Assembly (NCBI GenBank): GCA_001466705.2
Contig: LATX02000186.1
Location: 62,001-126,000, forward strand
DNA from: Moniliophthora roreri
Lineage: Eukaryota > Basidiomycota > Agaricomycetes > Agaricales > Marasmiaceae
DNA: 64,000 nucleotides
Reading direction: 5' to 3'
Both the position numbers and the translations under genes were made by a program. The notes below the pieces were generated by a model, which searched no databases, had not been told where the DNA came from, and saw nothing but the letters and a program-made list of their open reading frames with translations. Positions 1 to 12,643 of this stretch are shown here, piece after piece. The stretch's first letter is position 1. Each line of letters begins with the position of its first letter.

Positions 1-36
1 ATTAGTGAAGGAGGTACGTGACTCGAGTACCTTCCA

Positions 37-3000
37 ATGCTCGATTTATGGTACCTTTTTCTACCAGTTGTCCTTACCAGCCAGGCCTGTTCTCAAAACT
101 CTGAGTCTGGAGGTACTTTTAGTTCTCCACGTACTGGCGTGAAATGGCGTTACTGGCTGCAGGATGCGTCTGCAGACCTCGATATCATTCGTTCCGACAT
201 GGCCGAGATTGCGAAAGTAGGATCATCTGGGCTCGAATGGCTGAGGTATGTACTAATACTTGCGATTTGTTAATTCAGTGTTTAACTAAGCTTCACTACT
301 AGCTATCAGTCGTATGGAGGCGTCCAGTCGAACACAGGGCATACCATCGTCGATCCAACCGATTATGCATTTGGCTCGGAACGCTTTGTAACAGTAACAT
401 CCACGATGATCCAGGCTGCTATTCAACATAATCTAACGGTCGACTTTGCACTGGGACCAGCTCAGGGGGCAGGCATACCCGTTCACCCCGATGACGTTGA
501 CAAGGAGGGCATGCTTACGGAACTCGTCGTCGGGCATCGTTTCTTAAACCCAGGCGAATCGTTCGATTGAATCACTTCCTCTACCAAACACACCACCATT
601 TATTGCGAATGACGGCATAATTAGGAATGCAAACGCAACCAAAAGAATACTCGTCGCCGTATTGGGAGCCCAGTTAGTTGACCCTAGCCAAGTCACTCAG
701 CGAAGAGTAACTCTGGATCACACTACCCTTATTGATCTTACCAAGGAGGTTCAAGGAGCCGATGATTCTCATACGGTTTCCTGGACGCCAGAAACCAACA
801 CCACGAATGTGCTTCTGGCGTATTATTACCGAAGAAATGGGTTCCCTGAAGCCGTAGGTGGCTTCAATGGCACTCAAGATGAGAAGCCAGGATCATGGGG
901 AGCTTTTGTCGTAGATCATTTCTCTCCCACTGGAGTCAATGTATCCTCGAGTTTCATCCAACAAAACATCCTTTCAAAAGACGAAATTGGCGAGATGCTT
1001 GCGCAACCTGGCGTTGGAAAATACATGTGGGAAGATAGTGTTGAGTTTCAAGGGCAGGTTTGGTGGACAGACAGTCTCGCAGATAGATTCAGTGCGCGAA
1101 AAGGCTACACTATCCAAAGGGTGCTTCCCATCCTTCATACACTTGCTCGTGGTCGTACGTCTATCACTCTCATTCATTTGAAATCACTCTCATCCTCTAT
1201 AGGCGGTCAGGCATTGAACCAAACCTTTCAGTATTCGGATAGGAACATTTCACTCGCTTTTTTAGAGGATTATCGAGATACTACAGTAGGCCTCCTTTCC
1301 ATGGGCCTACTAATATGTCGCTGATTAGGTGGACAGACGTCTTTATACCTCGAATACATATCAGCTTTCAACGAATGGTCCCATTCCGTCGGCATGGAGT
1401 TCTCTCATCAGCCTGCCTATGGGTTTGACCTGGATGTTGCGGCCAGCGCGAGCATTCCTAACGTCCCGGAAATTGAATCACTAGGCGTGCCATCTATTGA
1501 TGAAGCTCGTCAATTGTCTGGTGGTGTGCATCTAGGTAATCACAGACTTCTTTCCAGTGAAATTGGAGCTCGGGTCTTTCGCACCGTTCGGCTTTCGATG
1601 GCAGAGTTACTGGAAGATTGTAAACGCCAGTTTGCCAGTGGTGTCAACCTCGCGGTTTTGCATGGATATCCGTATAGTGGAGCCTATCCTGAGACGACTT
1701 GGCCGGGGATAGCAACTTTTGCGTGAGTACGAGCTCTAAATATTTGATACCTATATTGATTCTTATTCAGATACAACTTTGCTGAGATGCATGGTCCCCG
1801 GAATCCAGCATCGGATCATTACAAGGAATACCTCGGCTTCCTTGCTCGGAACCAATACATTCTACAATCCGGCATAGCGAAGGTAGATGTAGCTGTCTAC
1901 CGCAAGGAATACAACATCGATGCGACTCCTCCTTTCCGGGACCAATCTCTTCATCATGCAGGATATACTTACGAATACGCCAGCCCCGAAAATTTCAAAC
2001 TTCCAGGTGTTTCTACAGTCGATGGCCGCTTAGCACCCGAAGGCCCTGCTTACAAAGCTCTTGTCCTGAATCGTGTTCAGAATACGACCGTTGATGCCGC
2101 TCATCGCCTAGTGGAATATGCGAAGAATGGCCTCCCAATCATTCTTGCGGACCTCGTGCCGAACGGTATCCCAGGCTTTGATGTCAATGGGACGCAAAGT
2201 GTTGAAGTACAGGATCTGATGGAGCAGCTCGCCGCACTGCCATCTGTCAAGCTTGTTAAAGGAGCTCCTTCCATACCTGGTGTACTCGCATCTCTGGGTG
2301 TCATGCCATCTGCGAGCATCGATCCGCCTTCGACGTCATTCTACAGTGTCCGACGAGATGATGGTCCTACCACGAGCCACTTCTTCCTTTACAACCAAGG
2401 TACCAGTCCCATCAACGTGGCGCTGACGTTGGTACCAGGCTTCGAAGGCAAGCCCTTTTCGTTGGATCCATGGAGCGGACAAGTTAGCCCAGTAATTATC
2501 TGGAACTCCACCGCAGATGGTATCCTGATACCGGATGTTTCGCCAGCCGCGAATCAGTCGCTGTTGTACACTGTAACCTCTGAAGCTAGCTTCGAAGGCA
2601 TTCCGGCACCATCAGTTCATATTGCGAGCGCGGATTCCGATCTCTTCACAACCGCTAATTCCTCTGGCCCAACACTGTGCTCCTTCATCGAGGGTACTAG
2701 ACAAATTGTACTCTCCAATGGCCAGAGACGCACCATTCACTTCACGCTAGAAGGCGAAAGTGTCCGTGAACTTGACGGATGGCAGTTAAACATTACGAAA
2801 TGGACACCACCGAAGGATCTCAGTCAGGTTCACTCCATTCTTGTACCCCTGCCTCCTGTGAATCTCACCGAAGGCCTCGTTTCATGGGATCAGCTCGAGG
2901 GACATGCCAACACGTCTGGTGTCGGAACGTATGTGACTACCTTTGAATGGAATCATACTCCGGGTGGCCCAGTGGGAGTCCAACTCGATCTTGGTGTCGT

Positions 3001-3334
3001 GGTGCACACCCTCAAGGCGTGGCTGAACGATGCGCAGATCACCACTGCTGATCCGACACACCCCGTCGTGGATATCTCAGAGCTTGTCATTCAGGGAACG
3101 AATAGGCTTCGTATTGGCGTAGCAAGCACGTTATTGAATGTCGTGAACTCGGTGTGTAGCTAGGCCCAATCTTCTAACGTCCTTGCTCACCTGTGTATGC
3201 CATCCTAGGTGCCTGAGGTGGAAACATTAGGACTAGTTCGTGTCCTGACGAATTCGCCGGTTCCGAATCAGCATTATGGACTGGTTTCTCCTGTTCGTCT
3301 GGTTCCGTACGGGCGTGTTGTTGTGCAACTGTAG
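37..3334 (+). pseudogene. GH106-like secreted glycoside hydrolase, copy A (frameshifted)
   Basis: Exons read 37-245, 303-1154, 1203-1285, 1337-1722, 1771-3151 and 3209-3334, all with GT-AG introns. The N-terminus is a signal peptide (MLDLWYLFLPVVLTSQACSQ), followed by the same domain order as copies B and C: an N-terminal barrel-like part with GTFSSPRTGVKWRYW, a MWEDS motif, an HGYPYSG / EMHGPRNP core and a C-terminal galactose-binding-like module. Exon 2 is 852 nt, where the intact copy C has 851. An extra base at about 568-571 turns GESFD into GESFD-stop, while the next frame continues the family sequence (LPLPNTPPFIANDG). Removing one base would give about 1011 aa. It therefore cannot make the full enzyme unless this is a sequencing error. 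The family call (alpha-L-rhamnosidase GH106, PF17132) is from memory of its motifs and is moderately sure. Confidence 0.75.
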
Positions 3335-3632
3335 GTGGACCATGGGCCCGAGTATTACTACCATTCTCGTTTAGTTCAAAAATAACTTCAGTATTCTCGG
3401 CTATTAACGGAGCCAATGAGAGAAGAATCCAATGCTACGTATCGATACCTCCACCCTATCTGAGCTTTTGAACTTCTTCCGAGAACCAAGAGCATGTCCA
3501 AAGACAAAAAGCTTCGCTGAGATGACTGATTGAGGACCAAAAATGACTATCCGGCAGCAGTGAGGTGACGCTGACTCAGCAGAAGACCGATTTCAGCTAA
3601 TCTTCGACGGAGGCCAGCTCGATGTCGCACCC

Positions 3633-6425
3633 ATGAACGAATTTCTCGTTCAAATACTCCGCTCCAGCCTCTTCCAGCAACTCTTTCCATTCTTTGTGCT
3701 GTTTATTGTTCCTTTCACTGTCATATTCCTCGTCAAGTCAGCCCCTTCACCAAAATCCCTACTCTACTTCATCGTAATGGTTCTTGAGAGCCTCGGCCTC
3801 GTTCTACCATGGAACTGGGGACATGGCTCTGGAAGCACCACCAGCGTTACCCATCCTGAAAAGAGAAGAAGTAAAAAAAAGGCTAGTAAAGCTTCAGAGG
3901 GAGTAGAACTTTCAATATATGGACACGGTATATGGATCAAGCATCATCAGTATCTGTTCGTTTTTTGATATCCTTTGCAGGGGAAGGCTATTATCCTGGC
4001 CTTGTAAATATCTCTGGGACGTATTGTTTCATGAATTCAACCGTACAGGTATGCAAAGTTCAGTGTCTGGAAGGTGAAAACGTATAACCGTGGACTCAAG
4101 GCCCTATCCTCTCTCTCTTATCTTCAACCTCACCTAGACGCAATACACGAAAAAGCAGAGCTTTTGGATGTCCCAACGCCAGTCATCGATACCCTTAGAG
4201 ATCTCCTGCACCGTGAGTCTTGCTGGTATTTAATACCGCCCACCGGAACTCAGTCATGAGCAGGTTTGAACACGTCACATTCTAGACCGTCTTCAATTCG
4301 GCCTATAGATCTTATAACGGTCCTGTCCTCGAGGTCGGGTCTGAATTCCCTCATCAACTCGCGAGAGCATCAGGATGCCCAGGAATTGTTCCAACTACTC
4401 TCCGAATGTATCAAGTCAGAAATAACCGCTATTGACAAGGAACAAGCTCGAGACCGAGGTCTGGGTGGTTTGGCCCAAGCTATGGAGCACAACAAAGAGG
4501 TTGGGAAGAGTGTCTTTGATGGTCTGACAGCACATAGACGGAGCTGTGTTGTCTGCGGATATACCGAGGCCGTCATGCATTTCCCATTCGACAATTGGCA
4601 ACTGGCGGTTCCTCGCATGGCATCAACCTGCTTATTGGAAGACTGCCTCTCGGATTACACGAGACTAGAGGTTCTCAAGGATTGCATTTGTCGCAAGTGC
4701 TCTCTGAACGCAACCCATCGGCGCTTAATTGGAGAGTTGGAGACTCTTTCGCAAGTCCAAAACCCGACACCATCGAAGAAGAAGCGGTTAAAGGAGGTCA
4801 GGAAAATGGAAGCCAAGGTCAGGGCCGCTCTTGAACAGGGCAGAATCGAAGATGAATTGGAGGGGGTGCGTATGGAGAAGGTTTTTAGCGCCATGTCCAC
4901 TAAACAAGCCATGATAGCCCGAGTGAGTTTAGCCCGCTTTCTTCCGTACTTCCAATGCCTATGACATACCTATCACCAGCCCCCACCCGTATTGGCACTT
5001 CATATCAATCGATCCATGCACTTTACACATTACGCTTCCAAAAACAACATTCGCATTCTGTTCCCCGAGATCCTCGACCTGACACCATTCACTACATCCG
5101 GAAATTTGTCCATCGTTCCCACGTCATCTATGTCGACACCTTCTCCACCTCCACAAAGGTCTTCCTTTTCCCCATCACCGTCCGTCTCCGCTGGGTCTAC
5201 CCGATCACGGTCCGGCACACCGACTTTGGAGTCTCAAAAGGATGCCTTATCTCGGACGATATATCGACTCAGCGCGGTAGTCTGCCACTATGGTGCCCAT
5301 TCATTTGGTCATTATGTATGCTTCAGAAGGAAGCCAAAATCTGGCGTTTCGGAGAGCGAACGATGGAAGCCGCCCAAGTTGGTTGTAGAGACTGTTCTTC
5401 CAGATCCATCTGCGGTCGATGGTCCAGACGGCAGCGAAGAGAGCGCAGAAGGCTTCGAGGACTATGTTTGGGAAGATTCCGATCCGGAGACTGTACCGGG
5501 ATCAGGTCGAGGATGGCTTCGAGTCTCGGACGACTCTGTGACTGAATGTGGGATCGAGAGTGTTTTGCAGGAAGGTTCTGGAGCTTTCATGCTCTATTAC
5601 GAGCGTGCAATCATATCGAGACCGCCGTCATCAATGACCACCAATTCGATACCAACTAACGGAAGTGCTAGACACGAAAGCCCGTATCCGATCAGCAATG
5701 GGCTTAAAGGGGGCTATCAAGGTATCGGTGTTGGCGTTGGTACACCTCTAGATTCAGAGGAAACTCTGAAACCGGAGACGATGACCACCGTGTCATCAAT
5801 ACATTTGAACGGGAGTGCAAGTGTCGGGTCGTTGATCAGTTCCGTTGAGAGTGGGAATGAGAAGGTGCCTCTGTCATTGAGTCTGAGGGCAGCTTCATGG
5901 AACGGCGGTAGCTTTGGTGGAAGTACAAGTGGATCACCACCAGTAATGGGTGCGAGGATCGTGAGAAATGTTGCTGCTGGCCGAAGGAAAAGGAGTCTGA
6001 GCGCTGCACCTTCGTTCAACGGGTCAATTTCACTTTCAACCAGTCCTACATCTTCTGCGTTGTCTTCATCGTTACCCATCTCTTCGACACAGCCGATACC
6101 CATGCCGAATGGATATTCTCGAACGACAAATAGCGAATTGGACGGTTTTGAGAACGTGGATCACGATGACGCAGCAGTGGATTCCTCACCCAAGTCCCCC
6201 TTGGGTATGCACGTCACACCACAAACGGATCTGTTATCGACAAAACTGAAGGCGTCGTTATCAAACACTTCACTATCGTCTATGACAAGCTCAACGTCTT
6301 CGATATCACCTCCATCATCGACAGTCTCCTCAAACGCCCCGAACCTCAAATCCCCAGTTCGGAAACGAAAGAAAACACCTAATTCACATTCTCCTTCATA
6401 TAAACAGGCTCCGATAGTAGTATGA
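3633..6425 (+). CDS. Ubiquitin carboxyl-terminal hydrolase, UBP1-like, membrane-anchored
   Basis: Exons 3633-3927, 3981-4048, 4101-4212, 4264-4922 and 4980-6425 join to an 859-aa peptidase C19 (USP) protein. Residues about 15-35 are one hydrophobic segment (LFPFFVLFIVPFTVIFLV), suggesting an N-terminal membrane anchor as in yeast Ubp1. The Cys box follows at N108 and C114 (ISGTYCFMNSTV). Two CxxC pairs (SCVVCGY and DCICRKC) form the zinc ribbon of the fingers region. The His box is CHYGAHSFGHYVC, and the downstream catalytic Asp lies near WLRVSDDSVTECG, ending in GAFMLYYE. It should cleave ubiquitin from proteins at an ER or vesicle membrane. About 270 residues after the catalytic domain are Ser/Thr/Pro-rich and probably disordered, ending in a Lys/Arg-rich stretch. 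All catalytic residues are present, so it looks active. Confidence 0.9.
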
Positions 6426-7148
6426 ATGACACTTCATCTGCTCTGGATATTTTATGTTTATGTTCGGAAATCCACCTCTCGTTATTTCATTATCTTGCCC
6501 TTGCTTACTTATTCAACATTCGTCGCGCTAAAACCTTATTCTCAGTCTTGTATCTCTAGCTTACTCTACAGCCAGTGTAACATTACAGCACATACCGATA
6601 TGGACCAGGATTTGGCGACAGGGAAATATTTATCATGAGCAAGAGATATTTACAATAATAGAAAGGTCTTGGGGCTGCACAATAACCGGTCGCGTCAATG
6701 TTAAACGATGAATGTGCGTATCACTCTTTCTCACCATCTGCCACTACCCCGGCCATAGCTCCATGATGCTATTCGATACGAATGGATGGCTCTGCAGGAG
6801 ATTAAGCAGTGTAAGAGAGATGCAGTGGTGGAGGGAATGATAGTCTGAGGTAAGTCCCAATGATGGCCTACATATCTGCAATTGTCGAACTGATGATAGT
6901 ATGTGCTCAAAGAAGACTGACTATGGGACCCCATATGATCCATCAACTACTCTTCGCTTCGCTGTCGACGTACACGGCCCGGAGATTTCATCTCGGTTTA
7001 TGATCACAAGGACTCGAATATGGGGTGGTGTTGAAGCAGAGTACTGAGGTACTCGAACCCTCCATGTCATGTGTCAAGCATTGAAGGGCATAAAATCCAT
7101 GCAGTAGAAGGTATGTTCGCCTCAGACCACGGCCCTTCAGGCTCAGCT
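6426..7148. other. Intergenic, no gene recognised
   Basis: This gap of about 720 nt lies between the deubiquitinase and GH106-like copy B. It should hold the 3' UTR of the first gene and the promoter of the second. Only short ORFs without family resemblance are seen. Confidence 0.6.
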
Positions 7149-10100
7149 ATGCTGATATTTCTGTTGCTTTTCTCCTTGGCAAATGCCGCCTTGTCGCAAG
7201 GGGATAGAGGAACTTTCGCGTCTCCCAAAACAGGCGTGAAGTGGCGGTATTGGATTGAGGATGCATCTGCAGACCCTGAGGTCCTTCGTTATGATGTAGC
7301 AGAGATGGCAAGAGTTGGGTCGTCTGGGTTTGAGCTTTTGAGGTGTGTACTTTATGGGTTTTATCAGTAACGAAGAAACGAATCTGACTCGACCGTTTCT
7401 CAGCTATCAGTCTTATGGTGGGGTAGAAAACAATACGGGACTGGTCCTCATCGACCCGACGGACGTTGCCTTTGGATCGGACCGTTTTCTCGATCTCACA
7501 GTAACGATGATTGAAGCAGCAAAAGAGAACAATCTGACTATCGACTTCACTCTTGGCCCTTCTCAAGGTTCAGGAGTCCCAATAAGAGACGTAGACCAAG
7601 AAGGCATGCTTGGCGAACTTGTCTTTGGATCTCATTTCCTGCAGCCAGGAGAATCCTTTAATGGTGCACTACCCTCCCCATTTATCAGGCCATTCGTCAA
7701 CTTTGATGGTGTCATTAGAAGCGCAAACACCACAAATAATACCCTCTTGGCGGTCGTCGGTGCAAAGTTGGCTGACGACGCGAACACTACAGCCTCGATA
7801 GTCAATCTCGATTTTGATTCAGTAGTTGACCTCACCCAGCAAGTTCAGACAGATAGTAACATCTCGCGTGTATCCTGGGAACCCAGCTTAGATGGCGCTA
7901 GTGTCCTTTTGGCGTTCTACTCTCGCCGAAACGGGTTTCCAACTGCTGTGGGTGGTTTTGATGGTATTCAGGATGACAAGCCTGGCTCATGGGGAGCCTA
8001 CGTAGTAGACCACTTCTCGGCGAAAGGGGTCGAAATCGCCTCCAAGTTCATCGAAGAGAACGTCCTTTCGCGTTCAAAAATACGTGAACTACTCACGCAG
8101 CCGGGCGTTGGAAAGTACATGTGGGAAGATAGTATGGAATTCGAAGCGCAGGTATGGTGGACGGAGAGCTTGCCTCGGCGGTTCATCGATCGCCACGGTT
8201 ACTCTATCAACAAAGCGCTGCCCATTCTTCATAACCTCTCACCTGGACGTACGTGAGCGCTCTACTTCTCAACTTCATAACTTAACTCTTAGGCAGGAGG
8301 CGGGAAACTGAACCAGACTTTCGGATATTCTCAAGCATCAGGAAACACCTCTATCGCGTTTCTAGGCGATTACCAAGATACTTTAGTACGTCGGACACCC
8401 TGCATTGAAAGGAAGACGCTAACTTGAAGGCAGACATCGCTTTACCTCGACTACATCACAGCCTGGAATGAATGGTCCAAATCAATAGGATTAGAATACT
8501 CCAACCAACCAGCGTATGGAAATGGATGGTTTATGGACGTCTCCGCTGCAGCAGCCATTCCTTCAACCCCTGAGATTGAATCGCTTGGCGTCGCACCAAT
8601 CGACGAAGTTCACCAACTTTCTGGAGGCGTACATCTCGGAAATCATACCATCTTTTCGAGTGAACTCGGGGCACGCTTCAACTTCTCGGGCTCTCTTTCT
8701 ATAACTCAACTGCTCAGCGATGTGAAGAGTCAGGTGGGAATGTCTAGATCTACAGCATTGTTGATAGGCTAACGAAGATCCTACAGTTCGCCGGCGGGGT
8801 CAACATGGCTCTCTTACATGGATATCCTTACAGTGGATCATATCCAAACACGACTTGGCCAGGTATAACCACATTCGCGTAAGTTTGTCCATCTCGTGTC
8901 TGCATTATATCGTACTAATAAATCTTCAGGTACAATTATGCAGAGATGCACGGTCCTCGGAATCCGGCATGGGCATGGGATCATTACAAGGAATACCTTG
9001 ATTTTGTCGCTCGGAATCAATACATCCTCCAATCCGGTATAGCAAAAGTCGACGTTGCAATCCATCGTAAAGATTACGGGTTGGCGAAGACCGAACCTTT
9101 CCACAACGTCGATACCACTCTCATTGGCGCTGGATACTCTTACGAGTATGTCAGCCCTGAGAACTTCAAACTTCCTGGTGTAACAGTTACCAATGGGCGC
9201 CTGGCAGCCGGAGGACCTGCATACAAAGCTTTCCTTGTCAATCGTAACTGGAACATCACTATCGAAGCGGTACAAAGTCTCATCGAATTCGCGGATAATG
9301 GGCTACCTATCGTGATTTCAGGGGGCGTACCGATTATTGTTCCCAATTACGATCCTGATGGTACACAGAGTGAGCGAGTGCGAAAGCTGTTGGCACATCT
9401 TGTTGAACAACCGACTGTGAAGGTCGTAAACGACGAATTTGGTGTTCCAGATGCACTTGCTACTCTCGGTGTTACACCTAGTGCTCGAGCTAATCCACCT
9501 GCGGCTTCGTTGTCCACCGTTCGCCGCGATGAAGGCTCGGAAACTGCACACTTCTATCTCTACAACAAGGGCCCAGATCCTATCAACTTTACCCTCATTT
9601 TGTCCCCGGGGTTTACTGGCACACCGTATGCGTTGGATGCATGGACTGGACAAGTCAAACCGGTGTTCATTTGGAGCAATACTCCTGATGGTGGGATAGA
9701 GATTCCTTCAGTATCTCTGGCTATCAACGAGACTGCCTTGTTCACTGTAACTTCGGACTCTGAGTTTGAAGGGATATCATCTCTGTCTGTACATATCGTG
9801 GACGCAGGTCCTGATGTGACCGCGGCAGCATCTGAATCTGGTGCGGTCGAGCTACGGTCGATGGTTGAGGGTGCAAAGGAGATCACGCTTCCCAATGGCC
9901 AGAAACAGACTGTCAATTTCTCCCTCAAGGACGAAGAAACTCGGGAACTTACTGGGTGGCAGCTCAATATCACAATATGGGAGCCTCCGAAGGACCTAAG
10001 CGAAGTCAAATCCGTTCTGGTTCCACAACTTCCCATGAATCTCACTCAAGGTCTTGTTCCGTGGGACAAAATTGAGGGATATGAAAACGCTTCGGGCGTT

Positions 10101-10460
10101 GGTACCTACGTCACGACTTTTGAATGGAGCCATGGTGAAGACAGCGAAGTCGGTGTTCAGTTGGATTTCGGCGCTGTCGTCCATACGCTCAAAGCTTGGT
10201 TGAACGGGGCTCAAATACCGACAGCGGATCCCACGAAGCCTGTAGTGGATGTTTCACCGTTGGTGAAGGAGGGTAGGAATGCATTGCGTGTCGATGTAGC
10301 GAGTACATTGGTGAATACTCTAAATGCCGTCCCTGAAGTGGTTTCTTTGGGCCAAGTTCGTATAAAGACGATGAACCCACTACCGGGGAACCAGCATTAT
10401 GGGCTAATCGTACCTGTTCATTTGGTCCCGTACGCTCGTGTCAAGATTCAATTGATCTGA
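7149..10460 (+). CDS. GH106-like secreted glycoside hydrolase, copy B
   Basis: Exons 7149-7342, 7404-8248, 8297-8385, 8434-8733, 8787-8878 and 8930-10460 join to 1016 aa. The start at 7149 was chosen over 7071 because it opens directly with a signal peptide (MLIFLLLFSLANAALSQG). Recognisable blocks are KTGVKWRYWIEDASADP, FTLGPSQGSGVP, MWEDSMEFEAQVWW (acidic residues likely near the active site), LHGYPYSGSYPNTTWPG, EMHGPRNPAWAWDHYKEYL and a C-terminal galactose-binding-like module (GVGTYVTTFEW, LGAVVHTLKAWLNG type). Many NxS/T sites fit an extracellular enzyme. If it is GH106 it would remove alpha-L-rhamnose from plant polysaccharides or glycosides. It lacks the last intron of copies A and C and has its own fourth intron. 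The reading frame is intact throughout. Confidence 0.85.
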
Positions 10461-10696
10461 TACCATCCTTCCCCCCCAGTTTACATACTCAACTAAGTAA
10501 TCGAGACTGAATGTTGAACGCTGTTGAACGCCAGTACTGTAGCTTTGCGGGGATCGGTGATAAATGAACCCGAGCCGGACCCCAGTTGGTCACGAGCAAC
10601 CTGGTTTCAACACTCTGTCACTGAGCTGTGAGTGACGACAGTGAGCAACCTTCGTGATGCATCCTTCTAGTCACCGACACCTTCGCTGGTAACTAA

Positions 10697-12578
10697 ATGA
10701 TACTTCTGGATGACCGCAACGAATCCCTCTCTTCTTTGCCAACAATCTCTGCGCAAAGTTGGTCCTCAGAATCGAATACAGACGCAACATCTTTCGGAAC
10801 ATTTACAGGCCCCGGCACTCTGGCCGGTAAAGCTATCTACCGGCTAGGGAAGGCTACGCTCAAAGGAGTTGAACAGGTCATTATATACCGGCGCTTGTCA
10901 ACCATATCGAACTATTTTCCTCATGGAAACACCACAGAGGTTCGAGGGATGCGACAAATGTATACTGACTTGCTGGAACTTTCTAGGTACGCATGCTTCA
11001 ACAACGACTGCTTTCAACTATAGCTGAATTGGTGCTCTAGGCCAACAATTTACTCCAAAGCCATCCGTGACCAGGCTTTGCGTATGCTTCTCAGTCAGAT
11101 TGGCGCTAGACAGACGAGATATTTGCTCCACTCTGTATCGCTATGGCCACAAGTCGAACTCAGGCTCCTTGTGTCGGATATTTTAGCCAGATTTGATCCT
11201 CTGTTGTAAGTGTCAATATATTCTTACTTTCCAAGTTCGTAACGATGGATTGACGAAGGTCCTTTTAGAACACCCCCCCTTTCCAAGGATAGATATCTCC
11301 AGGACCCGATCGTAAAGGCTTATCGGACCCATGTCCCTGAACGGGATGACCATTCATTGCTGCCCCTAGTTGATTTCCTCGACCAAATTTCTTCAATCAG
11401 TGATGATTGCTGTATTGCCGTCCTACAGAGTGGGGCCTTGGACTTCATTCTGAACTTGTACTTGACAGGGTTCCACGACCCCGCGCCATTCACACACAAA
11501 ATGAGCTCACGCAGCCCAAGGTCCGCACTTCGAGGTGCATGCAATTCCTTGTTTATTACGGTGCTACAGAACACATCAGGAGTTGAGCTTCTTCGTGGTC
11601 ATCGAGTAACTTGTGTGTGGTCGACACACCCAGCGTTGTCCTTTGCGTTGTCCCTCCGCGAGAACGCAGAAGCCTGGTCAATCCGACAACAGTTCTGGAG
11701 GAAGGCAGACAAAACTGTTCTCAAATGGAGGATAACTTCCATCCATATGCTGACAATGGATAGGAAGAGGGAATTGGATTTGAACACCGCTACTGATGCC
11801 CTCGTTGACTGTTTCAAGCTGATTCGGTGAGTGATTTGTCCTGGCCACAGTCCAAGATAATTCATCACCAAGAAGTCCCGAATTCCCCGTAGATATCATT
11901 TATCGAGCTCTTCGTTCGCTTCATGAAGCAGTCGCACGGGCCCGGAGACTAAGCGTCTTCGCGAGATACACAAATGTGGGGACGGCGATGCGAAATTACC
12001 TTTCAGCAAGCTCTCAAAAGGACGCTGTAGTAACATTAAGTCGCATCATTGAAGTAGTTATGGCTTTGTCGTGAGTCAACTTCCCTTAAATTTTTCTGTT
12101 TTAACCTCTGTAAGAACTCTCCAGTGCTGGGAACACGATTGCATCAAACTCCTTCTGCCTTGCGGATGACGAACCTACATTTCTGGTAGATGCAGTAGCT
12201 CATTTCGTCTATTGGTTGACCTCCATTTCCGAAAGCGACGAGGAGTATAGAAGGATGATACTGACTACTGATATTGTTAGATTGGCGGAACAGGCCTTGG
12301 AAAAGCTTGAGAAATCCCTGGTCGACGACCGGGTGTCGTTCAGGGACCTAGCCAATGACTACTGGAAGGAAGAGGATATCGAGTTGTATCGTAATGTGTA
12401 CGGCCTCGATGCTCTGGATGCTCCTCTTCATATTCATGTTCTGCGATGGAGCCTGGTTCTCCTACGAGACCAGAGCCAGGGCAGACGTTTTCGTATTCTT
12501 TCTCTTCCAGAAAGCTGGTGGGTTCCGGGCCATAAAACGGACGCAGACCTCGTGTACCGTTGGGTTAAAGATGAATGA
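10697..12578 (+). CDS. Hypothetical protein, 554 aa
   Basis: Exons 10697-10986, 11041-11205, 11269-11826, 11873-12070 and 12125-12578 join in frame; the acceptor of exon 4 could also be three bases further on. I do not recognise a family. There is no signal peptide or membrane segment. The N-terminus is Ser-rich (about residues 1-45), followed by a Gly/Ala/Lys segment, and the rest is mixed helical sequence with many Leu and charged residues (QALRMLLSQIGARQTRYLLHS, LLVSDILARFDPLL), which could be an alpha-solenoid, but no repeat was proven. The conserved frame across five exons with proper splice sites argues for a real gene. Confidence 0.7.
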
Positions 12579-12643
12579 ATGTTTATTCTTAGGAAGCATC
12601 GAATACAACTTGGATGTTCAGATTACTTTCTTTTACACGTTAT

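Noticed and set aside
5717..6103. 128-aa minus-strand ORF
   Set aside because: Opposite the Ser/Thr-rich tail of the deubiquitinase; such tails often open antisense frames.
9560..10045. 161-aa minus-strand ORF
   Set aside because: Lies wholly opposite the last exon of GH106-like copy B; no start context or domain; an antisense shadow of codon bias.
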